Assembly: GCF_051014685.1 (NCBI RefSeq)
Contig: NW_027478523.1
Coordinates: 992,001-1,056,000 of the forward strand
From: Ptiloglossa arizonensis
Lineage: Eukaryota > Arthropoda > Insecta > Hymenoptera > Colletidae
Length of the DNA: 64,000 nucleotides
Reading direction: 5' to 3'
Part shown: one piece after another, positions 22,574 through 33,967 of the stretch
Layout: every line of letters begins with the position of its first letter
How positions within the stretch are numbered: the first letter of the stretch is position 1
Notes under the pieces: model-generated
Database searches by the model: none
Told to the model about the DNA's origin: nothing
What the model saw: the letters and a program-made list of their open reading frames with translations, nothing else
Position numbers and translations under genes: made by a program

Positions 22574-25023
22574 TAACTAGAACGGACTAGGGGAAAACTA
22601 CACCCTCCGTTGTAATCGGGCGAGTTTCTACTTTCAGATGCAACAGAAATTTTGCGGATTGGTCAATCCGTTCGCGAGATATGGCAGTTTGGAGGTAAGA
22701 AACGCTTGAGAAACTCAAAATTTTCGCAGTTCTGATGCTCGAAACGAATAACTGGAACGGCCTAGGGGAAAACTACACATACCGTTGTAATCGGGCGAGT
22801 TTCTACTTTCAGATACAACAGAAATTTTGCGGATTGGGCAATCCGTTCGCGAGATGTGGCAGTTTGGAGGTAAGAAACGCTTGAGAAACTCAAAATTTTC
22901 GCAGTTCTGATGCTCGAAACGAATGACTAGAACGGCCTAGCGGAGAAGTACGCATACCGTTGTAATCGGGCGAGTTTCTACTTTCAGAAGCAACAGAAAT
23001 TTTGCGGATTGGTCAATCCGTTCGCGAGATATGGCAGTTTGGGGGTAAGAAACGCTTGAGAAACTCAAAATTTTGGCAGTTCTGATGCTCGAAACGAATA
23101 ACTAGAACGGACTAGGGGAAAACTACACCCTCCGTTGTAATCGGGCGAGTTTCTACTTTCAGATGCAACAGAAATTTTGCGGATTGGTCAATCCGTTCGC
23201 GAGATATGGCAGTTTGGAGGTAAGAAACGCTTGAGAAACTCAAAATTTTCGCAGTTCTGATGCTCGAAACGAATAACTGGAACGGCCTAGGGGAAAACTA
23301 CACATACCGTTGTAATCGGGCGAGTTTCTACTTTCAGATACAACAGAAATTTTGCGGATTGGGCAATCCGTTCGCGAGATGTGGCAGTTTGGAGGTAAGA
23401 AACGCTTGAGAAACTCAAAATTTTCGCAGTTCTGATGCTCGAAACGAATGACTAGAACGGCCTAGCGGAGAAGTACGCATACCGTTGTAATCGGGCGAGT
23501 TTCTACTTTCAGAAGCAACAGAAATTTTGCGGATTGGTCAATCCGTTCGCGAGATATGGCAGTTTGGGGGTAAGAAACGCTTGAGAAACTCAAAATTTTG
23601 GCAGTTCTGATGCTCGAAACGAATAACTAGAACGGACTAGGGGAAAACTACACCCTCCGTTGTAATCGGGCGAGTTTCTACTTTCAGATGCAACAGAAAT
23701 TTTGCGGATTGGTCAATCCGTTCGCGAGATATGGCAGTTTGGAGGTAAGAAAAGCTTGAGAAACTCAAAATTTTCGCAGTTCTGATGCTCGAAACGAATA
23801 ACTGGAACGGCCTAGGGGAAAACTACACATACCGTTGTAATCGGGCGAGTTTCTACTTTCAGATACAACAGAAATTTTGCGGATTGGGCAATCCGTTCGC
23901 GAGATGTGGCAGTTTGGAGGTAAGAAACGCTTGAGAAACTCAAAATTTTCGCAGTTCTGATGCTCGAAACGAATGACTAGAACGGCCTAGCGGAGAAGTA
24001 CGCATACCGTTGTAATCGGGCGAGTTTCTACTTTCAGATGCAACAGAAATTTTGCGGATTGGTCGATCCGTTCGCGAGATATGGCAGTTTGGAAGTAAGA
24101 AACGCTTGAGAAACTCAAAATTTTCGCAGTTCTGATGCTCGAAACTAATAACTAGAACGGCCCAGGGGAAAAGTGCGCATACCATTGTAATCGGGCGAGT
24201 TTCTACTTTCAAATGCAACAGATATTTTGCGGATTGGTCAATCCGTTCGCGAGATATGGCAGTTTGGGGGTAAGAAACGCTTGAGAAACTCAAAATTTTC
24301 GCAGTTCTGATGCTCGAAACGAATGACTAGAACGGCCTAGCGGAGAAGTACGCATACCGTTGTAATCGGGCGAGTTTCTACTTTCAGAAGCAACAGAAAT
24401 TTTGCGGATTGGTCAATCCGTTCGCGAGATATGGCAGTTTGGAGGTAAGAAACGCTTGAGAAACTCAAAATTTTCGCAGTTCTGATGCTCGACACGAATA
24501 ACTAGAACGGCCTAGGGGAAAAGTGCGCATACCGTTGTAATCGGGCGAGTTTCTACTTTCAGATGCAACAGAAATTTTGCGGATTGATCAATCCGGTCGC
24601 GAGATATGGCAGTTTGGAGATAAGAAACGCTTGAGAAACTCAAAATTTTCGCAGTTCTGATGCTCGAAACGAGTAACTAGAGCGGCCTAGGGGAAAAGTA
24701 CGCACACCGTTGTAATCGGGCGAGTTTCTACTTTCAGATGCAACAGAAATTTTGCGGATTGGTCAATCCGTTCGCGAGATATGGCAGTTTGGAGGTAAGA
24801 AACGCTTAAGAAACTCAAAATTTTCGCAGTTCTGATGCTCGAAACGAATAACTAGAACGGCCTAGGAGAAAACTACACCTACCGTTGTAATCGGGTGAGT
24901 TTCTACTTTCAGATGCAACAGATATTTTGCGGAATGGTCAATCCGTTCGCGAGATATGGCAGTTTGGAGGTAAGAAACGCTTGAGAAACTCAAAATTTTC
25001 GCAGTTCTGATGCTCGAAACGAG
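22574..25023 (+). repeat. 14-mer higher-order repeat, copy 2 (2,450 bp)
   Basis: Repeats copy 1 in order, including aaaagcttgag near 23752, aatccggtcgcg near 24595, gcttaag and gcggaatgg. No difference found by eye. The internal trimer is again at 22574, 23099 and 23624. Confidence 0.94.
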
Positions 25024-25198
25024 TAACTAGAGCGGCCTAGGGGAAAAGTACGCACACCGTTGTAATTTGGCGAGTTTCTGCTTTCAGATGCAACAGAAAT
25101 TTTGCGGATTGGTCAATCCGTTTGCGAGATGTGGCAGTTTGGAGGTAAGAAACGCTTGAGAAACTCAAAATTTTCGCAGTTCTGATGCTCGAAACGAA
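25024..25198 (+). repeat. Monomer with weakened box (aatttgg type)
   Basis: A single monomer linking the 14-mer to the 7-mer. It reads gtacgcacaccgttgtaatttgg, so the CGGG half of the CENP-B-like motif is lost, and it has ttctgctttc in place of ttctactttc. Other aatttgg monomers start at 37965, 40764, 51605, 53005, 55977, 58951 and 63499. Confidence 0.85.
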
Positions 25199-26421
25199 TA
25201 ACTAGAACGGCCTAGGGGAAAAGTACGCATGCCGATGTAATCGGGCGAGTTTCTACTTTCAGATGCAACAGAAATTTTGCGGATTGGTCAATCCGTTCGC
25301 GAGATGTGGCAGTTTGGAGGTAAGAAACGCTTGAGAAACTCAAAATTTTCGCCGTTCTGATGCTCGAAACAAATAACTAGAACGGCCTAGGGGAAAAGTA
25401 CGCATACCGATGTAATCGGGCGAGTTTCTACTTTCAGATGCAACAGAAATTTTGCGGATTGGTCACTCCGTTCGCGAGATATGGCAGTTTGGAGGTAAGA
25501 AACGCTCGAGAAACTAAAAATTTTCGCAGTTCTGATGCTCGAAACGAATAATTAGAACGGCCTAGGGGAAAAGTGCGCATACCGTTGTAATCGGGCGAGT
25601 TTCTACTTTCAGAAGCAACAGAAATTTTGCGGATTGGTCAATCCGTTCGCGAGATATGGCAGTTTGGAGGTAAGAAACGCTTGAGAAACTCAAAATTTTC
25701 GCAGTTCTGATGCTCGAAATGAATAACTGGAACGGCCTAGGGGAAAAGTGCGCAAACCGTTGTAATCGGGCGAGTTTCTACTTTCAGATGCAACAGAAAT
25801 TATGCGGATTGATCAATCCGTTCGCGAGATATGGCAGTTTGCAGATAAGAAACGCTTGAGAAACTCAAAATTTTCGCAGTTCTGATGCTCGAAACGAATA
25901 ACTAGAACGGCCTAGGGGAAAAGTGCGCATACCGTTGTAATCGGGCGAGTTTCTACTTTCAGATGCAACAGAAATTTTGCGGATTGGTCAATCCGTTTGC
26001 GAGATGTGGCAGTTTGGAGGTAAGAAACGCTTGAGAAACTCAAAATTTTCGCAGTTCTGATGCTCGAAACGAGTAACTAGGCGCCCTAGGGGAAAATTAC
26101 ACCTACCGTTGTAATCGGGCGAGTTTCTACTTTCAGATGCAACAGAAATTTTGCGGATCGGTCAATCCGTTCGCGAGATATGGCAGTTTGGAGGTAAGAA
26201 ACGCTTGAGAAACTCAAAATTTTCGCAGTTCTGATGCTCGAAACGAGTAACTAGTACGGCCTAGGGGAAAGTACGCATACCGTTGTAATCGGGCGAGTTT
26301 CTACTTTCAGATGCAACAGAAATTTTGCGGATTGGTCAATCCGTTTGCGAGATGTGGCAGTTTGGAGGTAAGAAACGCTTGAGAAACTCAAAATTTTCGC
26401 AGTTCTGATGCTCGAAACGAA
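25199..26421 (+). repeat. 7-mer higher-order repeat, copy 1 (1,223 bp)
   Basis: Monomers at 25199 (gtacgcatgcc, gatgtgg, ttcgccg), 25374 (cactccg, gctcgagaaactaaaa), 25549 (taattag), 25724 (gtgcgcaaacc, ttatg), 25899 (tttgcgagatgtgg), 26074 (174 bp) and 26248 (174 bp). The order repeats 1,223 bp later (7 x 175 minus 2). Confidence 0.9.
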
Positions 26422-27644
26422 TAACTAGAACGGCCTAGGGGAAAAGTACGCATGCCGATGTAATCGGGCGAGTTTCTACTTTCAGATGCAACAGAAATTT
26501 TGCGGATTGGTCAATCCGTTCGCGAGATGTGGCAGTTTGGAGGTAAGAAACGCTTGAGAAACTCAAAATTTTCGCCGTTCTGATGCTCGAAACAAATAAC
26601 TAGAACGGCCTAGGGGAAAAGTACGCATACCGATGTAATCGGGCGAGTTTCTACTTTCAGATGCAACAGAAATTTTGCGGATTGGTCACTCCGTTCGCGA
26701 GATATGGCAGTTTGGAGGTAAGAAACGCTCGAGAAACTAAAAATTTTCGCAGTTCTGATGCTCGAAACGAATAATTAGAACGGCCTAGGGGAAAAGTGCG
26801 CATACCGTTGTAATCGGGCGAGTTTCTACTTTCAGAAGCAACAGAAATTTTGCGGATTGGTCAATCCGTTCGCGAGATATGGCAGTTTGGAGGTAAGAAA
26901 CGCTTGAGAAACTCAAAATTTTCGCAGTTCTGATGCTCGAAATGAATAACTGGAACGGCCTAGGGGAAAAGTGCGCAAACCGTTGTAATCGGGCGAGTTT
27001 CTACTTTCAGATGCAACAGAAATTATGCGGATTGATCAATCCGTTCGCGAGATATGGCGGTTTGCAGATAAGAAACGCTTGAGAAACTCAAAATTTTCGC
27101 AGTTCTGATGCTCGAAACGAATAACTAGAACGGCCTAGGGGAAAAGTGCGCATACCGTTGTAATCGGGCGAGTTTCTACTTTCAGATGCAACAGAAATTT
27201 TGCGGATTGGTCAATCCGTTTGCGAGATGTGGCAGTTTGGAGGTAAGAAACGCTTGAGAAACTCAAAATTTTCGCAGTTCTGATGCTCGAAACGAGTAAC
27301 TAGGCGCCCTAGGGGAAAATTACACCTACCGTTGTAATCGGGCGAGTTTCTACTTTCAGATGCAACAGAAATTTTGCGGATCGGTCAATCCGTTCGCGAG
27401 ATATGGCAGTTTGGAGGTAAGAAACGCTTGAGAAACTCAAAATTTTCGCAGTTCTGATGCTCGAAACGAGTAACTAGTACGGCCTAGGGGAAAGTACGCA
27501 TACCGTTGTAATCGGGCGAGTTTCTACTTTCAGATGCAACAGAAATTTTGCGGATTGGTCAATCCGTTCGCGAGATATGGCAGTTTGGGGGTAAGAAACG
27601 CTTGAGAAACTCAAAATTTTGGCAGTTCTGATGCTCGAAACGAA
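26422..27644 (+). repeat. 7-mer higher-order repeat, copy 2 (1,223 bp)
   Basis: Same seven monomer types as copy 1; the small change gatatggcggtttgc near 27058 is private to this copy. The final monomer (27471) has ttgggggtaag and ttttggcag, unlike 26248, so the true exchange point lies inside that monomer. Confidence 0.88.
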
Positions 27645-28169
27645 TAACTAGAACGGACTAGGGGAAAACTACACCCTCCGTTGTAATCGGGCGAGTTTCT
27701 ACTTTCAGATGCAACAGAAATTTTGCGGATTGGTCAATCCGTTCGCGAGATATGGCAGTTTGGAGGTAAGAAACGCTTGAGAAACTCAAAATTTTCGCAG
27801 TTCTGATGCTCGAAACGAATAACTGGAACGGCCTAGGGGAAAACTACACATACCGTTGTAATCGGGTGAGTTTCTACTTTCAGATACAACAGAAATTTTG
27901 CGGATTGGGCAATCCGTTCGCGAGATGTGGCAGTTTGGAGGTAAGAAACGCTTGAGAAACTCAAAATTTTCGCAGTTCTAATGCTCGAAACGAATGACTA
28001 GAACGGCCTAGCGGAGAAGTACGCATACCGTTGTAATCGGGCGAGTTTCTACTTTCAGAAGCAACAGAAATTTTGCGGATTGGTCAATCCGTTCGCGAGA
28101 TATGGCAGTTTGGAGATAAGAAACGCTTGAGAAACTCAAGATTTTCGCAGTTCTGATGCTCCAAACAAA
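26597..28169 (+). repeat. 9-mer higher-order repeat, copy 1 (1,573 bp)
   Basis: This overlaps the second 7-mer and adds the accctcc, taactgg/gggcaatcc and tgact/cggag monomers (27645, 27820, 27995). The following monomer at 28170 restarts the series with cactccg and gctcgagaaactaaaa, giving a 1,573-bp unit (9 x 175 minus 2). Unlike other copies, the gggcaatcc monomer here reads gggtgag. Confidence 0.88.
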
Positions 28170-29742
28170 TAACTAGAACGGCCTAGGGGAAAAGTACGCA
28201 TACCGATGTAATCGGGCGAGTTTCTACTTTCAGATGCAACAGAAATTTTGCGGATTGGTCACTCCGTTCGCGAGATATGGCAGTTTGTAGGTAAGAAACG
28301 CTCGAGAAACTAAAAATTTTCGCAGTTCTGATGCTCGAAACGAATAATTAGAACGGCCTAGGGGAAAAGTGCGCATACCGTTGTAATCGGGCGAGTTTCT
28401 ACTTTCAGAAGCAACAGAAATTTTGCGGATTGGTCAATCCGTTCGCGAGATATGGCAGTTTGGAGGTAAGAAACGCTTGAGAAACTCAAAATTTTCGCAG
28501 TTCTGATGCTCGAAATGAATAACTGGAACGGCCTAGGGGAAAAGTGCGCAAACCGTTGTAATCGGGCGAGTTTCTACTTTCAGATGCAACAGAAATTATG
28601 CGGATTGATCAATCCGTTCGCGAGATATGGCAGTTTGCAGATAAGAAACGCTTGAGAAACTCAAAATTTTCGCAGTTCTGATGCTCGAAACGAATAACTA
28701 GAACGGCCTAGGGGAAAAGTGCGCATACCGTTGTAATCGGGCGAGTTTCTACTTTCAGATGCAACAGAAATTTTGCGGATTGGTCAATCCGTTTGCGAGA
28801 TGTGGCAGTTTGGAGGTAAGAAACGCTTGAGAAACTCAAAATTTTCGCAGTTCTGATGCTCGAAACGAGTAACTAGGCGCCCTAGGGGAAAATTACACCT
28901 ACCGTTGTAATCGGGCGAGTTTCTACTTTCAGATGCAACAGAAATTTTGCGGATCGGTCAATCCGTTCGCGAGATATGGCAGTTTGGAGGTAAGAAACGC
29001 TTGAGAAACTCAAAATTTTCGCAGTTCTGATGCTCGAAACGAGTAACTAGTACGGCCTAGGGGAAAGTACGCATACCGTTGTAATCGGGCGAGTTTCTAC
29101 TTTCAGATGCAACAGAAATTTTGCGGATTGGTCAATCCGTTCGCGAGATATGGCAGTTTGGGGGTAAGAAACGCTTGAGAAACTCAAAATTTTGGCAGTT
29201 CTGATGCTCGAAACGAATAACTAGAACGGACTAGGGGAAAACTACACCCTCCGTTGTAATCGGGCGAGTTTCTACTTTCAGATGCAACAGAAATTTTGCG
29301 GATTGGTCAATCCGTTCGCGAGATATGGCAGTTTGGAGGTAAGAAACGCTTGAGAAACTCAAAATTTTCGCAGTTCTGATGCTCGAAACGAATAACTGGA
29401 ACGGCCTAGGGGAAAACTACACATACCGTTGTAATCGGGTGAGTTTCTACTTTCAGATACAACAGAAATTTTGCGGATTGGGCAATCCGTTCGCGAGATG
29501 TGGCAGTTTGGAGGTAAGAAACGCTTGAGAAACTCAAAATTTTCGCAGTTCTGATGCTCGAAACGAATGACTAGAACGGCCTAGCGGAGAAGTACGCATA
29601 CCGTTGTAATCGGGCGAGTTTCTACTTTCAGAAGCAACAGAAATTTTGCAGATTGGTCAATCCGTTCGCGAGATATGGCAGTTTGGAGGTAAGAAACGCT
29701 TGAGAAACTCAAAATTTTTGCAGTTCTGATGCTCGAAACGAA
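28170..29742 (+). repeat. 9-mer higher-order repeat, copy 2 (1,573 bp)
   Basis: Repeats the nine monomers at 28170, 28345, 28520, 28695, 28870 (174), 29044 (174), 29218, 29393 (gggtgag retained) and 29568. Small private differences include ttgtaggtaag near 28285 and tttgcagattgg near 29646. Confidence 0.88.
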
Positions 29743-29767
29743 TAACTGGAACGGCCTAGGGGAAAAC

Positions 29768-31867
29768 TACACATACCGTTGTAATCGGGCGAGTTTCTAC
29801 TTTCAGATACAACAGAAATTTTGCGGATTGGGCAATCCGTTTGCGAGATGTGGCAGTTTGGATGTAAGAAACGCTTGAGGAACTCAAAATTTTCGCAGTT
29901 CTGATGCTCGAAACGAATAACTAGAACGGCCTAGGGGAAAAGTACGCATACCGATGTAATCGGGCGAGTTTCTACTTTCAGATGCAACAGAAATTTTGCG
30001 GATTGGTCGATCCGTTCGCGAGATATGGCAGTTTGGAAGTAAGAAACGCTTGAGAAACTCAAAATTTTCGCAGTTCTGATGCTCGAAACGAATGACTAAA
30101 ACGGCCTAGCGGAGAAGTACGCATACCGTTGTAATCGGGCGAGTTTCTACTTTCAGAAGCAACAGAAATTTTGCGGATTGGTCAATCCGTTCGCGAGATA
30201 TGGCAGTTTGGATGTAAGAAACGCTTGAGAAACTCAAAATTTTCGCAGTTCTGATGCTAGACACGAATAACTAGAACGGCCTAGGGGAAAAGTGCGCATA
30301 CCGTTGTAATCGGGCGAGTTTCTACTTTCAGATGCAACAGAAATTTTGCGGATTGATCAATCCGTTCGCGAGATATGGCAGTTTGGAGATAAGAAACGCT
30401 TGAGAAACTCAAAATTTTCGCAGTTCTGATGCTCGAAACGAGTAACTAGAGCGGCCTAGGGGAAAAGTACGCACACCGTTGTAATCGGGCGAGTTTCTAC
30501 TTTCAGATGCAACAGAAATTTTGCGGATTGGTTAATCCGTTCGCGAGATATGGCAGTTTGGAGGTAAGAAACACTTGAGAAACTCAAAATTTTCGCAGTT
30601 CTGATGCTCGAAACGAATAACTAGAACGGCCTAGGGGAAAAGTACGCATACCGATGTAATCGGGCGAGTTTCTACTTTCAGATGCAACAGAAATTTTGGG
30701 GATTGGTCAATCTGTTTGCGAGATGTGGCAGTTTGGAGGTAAGAAACGCTTGAGAAACTCAAGATTTTCGCAGTTCTGATGCTCGAAACGAATAACTGGA
30801 ACGGCCTAGGGGAAAACTACACAAACCGTTGTAATCGGGCGAGTTTCTACTTTCAGATACAACAGAAATTTTGCGGATTGGTCAATCCGTTCGCGAGATA
30901 TGGCAGTTTGGAGGTAAGAAACGCTTGAGAAACTCAAAATTTTCGCAGTTCTGATGCTCGAAACGACTAACTAGAACGGCCTAGGGGAAAAGTACGCATA
31001 CCGATGTAATCGGGCGAGTTTCTACTTTCAGATGCAACAGAAATTTTGGGGATTGGTCAATCTGTTCGCGTGATATGGCAGTTTGGAGGTAAGAAACGCT
31101 TGAGAAACTCAAAATTTTCGCAGTTCTGATGCTCGAAACGAATAACTAGAACGGCCTAGGGGAAAACTACACCTACCTTTGTAATCGGGTGAGTTTCTAC
31201 TTTCAGATGCAACAGAAATTTTGCGGATTGGTCAATCCGTTCGCGAGATATGGCAGTTTGGAGGTAAGAAACGCTTGAGAAACTCAAAATTTTCGCAGTT
31301 CTGATGCTCGAAACGAGTAACTAGAGCGGCCTAGGGGAAAACTACACTTACCGCTGTAATCGGGCGAGTTTCTACTTTCAGATGCAATAGAAATTTTGCG
31401 GATTGGTCAATCCGTTCGCGAGATATGGCAGTTTGGAGGTAAGAAACGCTTGAGAAACTCAAAGTTTTCGCAGTTCTGATGCTCGAAACGAATAACTAGA
31501 ACGGCCTAGGGGAAATGTACGCATGCCGATGTAATCGGGCGAGTTTCTACTTTCAGATGCAACAGAAATTTTGCGGATTGGTCAATCCGTTCGCGAGATA
31601 TGGCAGTTTGGAGGTAAGAAACGCTTGAGAAACTCAAAATTTTCGCAGTTCTGATGCTCGACACGAATAACTAGAACGGCCTAGGGGAAAACTAGGCATA
31701 CCGTTGTAATCGGGCGAGTTTCTACTTTCAGATGCAACAGAAATTTTGCGGATTGGTCACTCCGTTCGCGAGATATGGAAGTTTGGAGGTAAGAAACGCT
31801 TGAGAAACTCAAAATTTTCGCAGTTCTGATGCTCGAAACGAGTAACTAGTACGGCCTAGGGGAAAAG
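29768..31867 (+). repeat. 12-mer higher-order repeat, copy 1 (2,100 bp)
   Basis: Monomer starts are 29743 (joined at about 29768), 29918 (ggtcgatccg), 30093 (tgactaaaac, cggag), 30268 (ttgatcaatccg), 30443, 30618, 30793, 30968, 31143, 31318, 31493 and 31668, ending in the 31843 monomer. From 30268 to 31667 it follows the 10-mer of 9801-11550, but its cttaccgctg monomer (31318) runs straight into the sequence of the caaagtttt monomer, which removes two monomers. The rare marks ggatgtaag and gcttgaggaactc (29870s) mark the first unit member. Confidence 0.9.
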
Positions 31868-33967
31868 TACACATACCGTTGTAATCGGGCGAGTTTCTAC
31901 TTTCAGATACAACAGAAATTTTGCGGATTGGGCAATCCGTTTGCGAGATGTGGCAGTTTGGATGTAAGAAACGCTTGAGGAACTCAAAATTTTCGCAGTT
32001 CTGATGCTCGAAACGAATAACTAGAAAGGCCTAGGGGAAAAGTACGCATACCGATGTAATCGGGCGAGTTTCTACTTTCAGATGCAACAGAAATTTTGCG
32101 GATTGGTCGATCCGTTCGCGAGATATGGCAGTTTGGAAGTAAGAAACGCTTGAGAAACTCAAAATTTTCGCAGTTCTGATGCTCGAAACGAATGACTAGA
32201 ACGGCCTAGCGGAGAAGTACGCATACCGTTGTAATCGGGCGAGTTTCTACTTTCAGAAGCAACAGAAATTTTGCGGATTGGTCAATCCGTTCGCGAGATA
32301 TGGCAGTTTGGATGTAAGAAACGCTTGAGAAACTCAAAATTTTCGCAGTTCTGATGCTCGACACGAATAACTAGAACGGCCTAGGGGAAAAGTGCGCATA
32401 CCGTTGTAATCGGGCGAGTTTCTACTTTCAGATGCAACAGAAATTTTGCGGATTGATCAATCCGTTCGCGAGATATGGCAGTTTGGAGATAAGAAACGCT
32501 TGAGAAACTCAAAATTTTCGCAGTTCTGATGCTCGAAACGAGTAACTAGAGCGGCCTAGGGGAAAAGTACGCACACCGTTGAAATCGGGCGAGTTTCTAC
32601 TTTCAGATGCAACAGAAATTTTGCGGATTGGTCAATCCGTTCGCGAGATATGGCAGTTTGGAGGTAAGAAACGCTTGAGAAACTCAAAATTTTCGCAATT
32701 CTGATGCTCGAAACGAATAACTAGAACGGCCTAGGGGAAAAGTACGCATACCGATGTAATCGGGCGAGCTTCTACTTTCAGATGCAACAGAAATTTTGGG
32801 GATTGGTCAATCTGTTTGCGAGATGTGGCAGTTTGGAGGTAAGAAACGCTTGAGAAACTCAAGATTTTCGCAGTTCTGATGCTCGAAACGAATAACTGGA
32901 ACGGCCTAGGGGAAAACTACACAAACCGTTGTAATCGGGCGAGTTTCTACTTTCAGATACAACAGAAATTTTGCGGATTGGTCAATCCGTTCGCGAGATA
33001 TGGCAGTTTGGAGGTAAGAAACGCTTGAGAAACTCAAAATTTTCGCAGTTCTGATGCTCGAAACGACTAACTAGAACGGCCTAGGGGAAAAGTACGCATA
33101 CCGATGTAATCGGGCGAGTTTCTACTTTCAGATGCAACAGAAATTTTGGGGATTGGTCAATCTGTTCGCGTGATATGGCAGTTTGGAGGTAAGAAACGCT
33201 TGAGAAACTCAAAATTTTCGCAGTTCTGATGCTCGAAACGAATAACTAGAACGGCCTAGGGGAAAACTACACCTACCTTTGTAATCGGGTGAGTTTCTAC
33301 TTTCAGATGCAACAGAAATTTTGCGGATTGGTCAATCCGTTCGCGAGATATGGCAGTTTGGAGGTAAGAAACGCTTGAGAAACTAAAAATTTTCGCAGTT
33401 CTGATGCTCGAAACGAGTAACTAGAGCGGCCTAGGGGAAAACTACACTTACCGCTGTAATCGGGCGAGTTTCTACTTTCAGATGCAATAGAAATTTTGCG
33501 GATTGGTCAATCCGTTCGCGAGATATGGCAGTTTGGAGGTAAGAAATGCTTGAGAAACTCAAAGTTTTCGCAGTTCTGATGCTCGAAACGAATAACTAGA
33601 ACGGCCTAGGGGAAATTTACGCATGCCGATGTAATCGGGCGAGTTTCTACTTTCAGATGCAACAGAAATTTTGCGGATTGGTCAATCCGTTCGCGAGATA
33701 TGGCAGTTTGGAGGTAAGAAACGCTTGAGAAACTCAAAATTTTCGCAGTTCTGATGCTCGACACGAATAACTAGAACGGCCTAGGGGAAAACTAGACATA
33801 CCGTTGTAATCGGGCGAGTTTCTACTTTCAGATGCAACAGAAATTTTGCGGATTGGTCACTCCGTTCGCGAGATATGGAAGTTTGGAGGTAAGAAACGCT
33901 TGAGAAACTCAAAATTTTCGCAGTTCTGATGCTCGAAACGAGTAACTAGTACGGCCTAGGGGAAAAG
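31868..33967 (+). repeat. 12-mer higher-order repeat, copy 2 (2,100 bp)
   Basis: Repeats copy 1 with a few scattered substitutions (agaaaggcc near 32026, ccgttgaaatcggg near 32580, tcgcaattc near 32695, gcgagcttc near 32766, gaaatgcttg near 33545), so it is slightly more diverged than the 17-mer or 10-mer pairs. The chimeric monomer at 31843 (tagtacgg start, then acacatacc) marks the junction. Confidence 0.88.
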
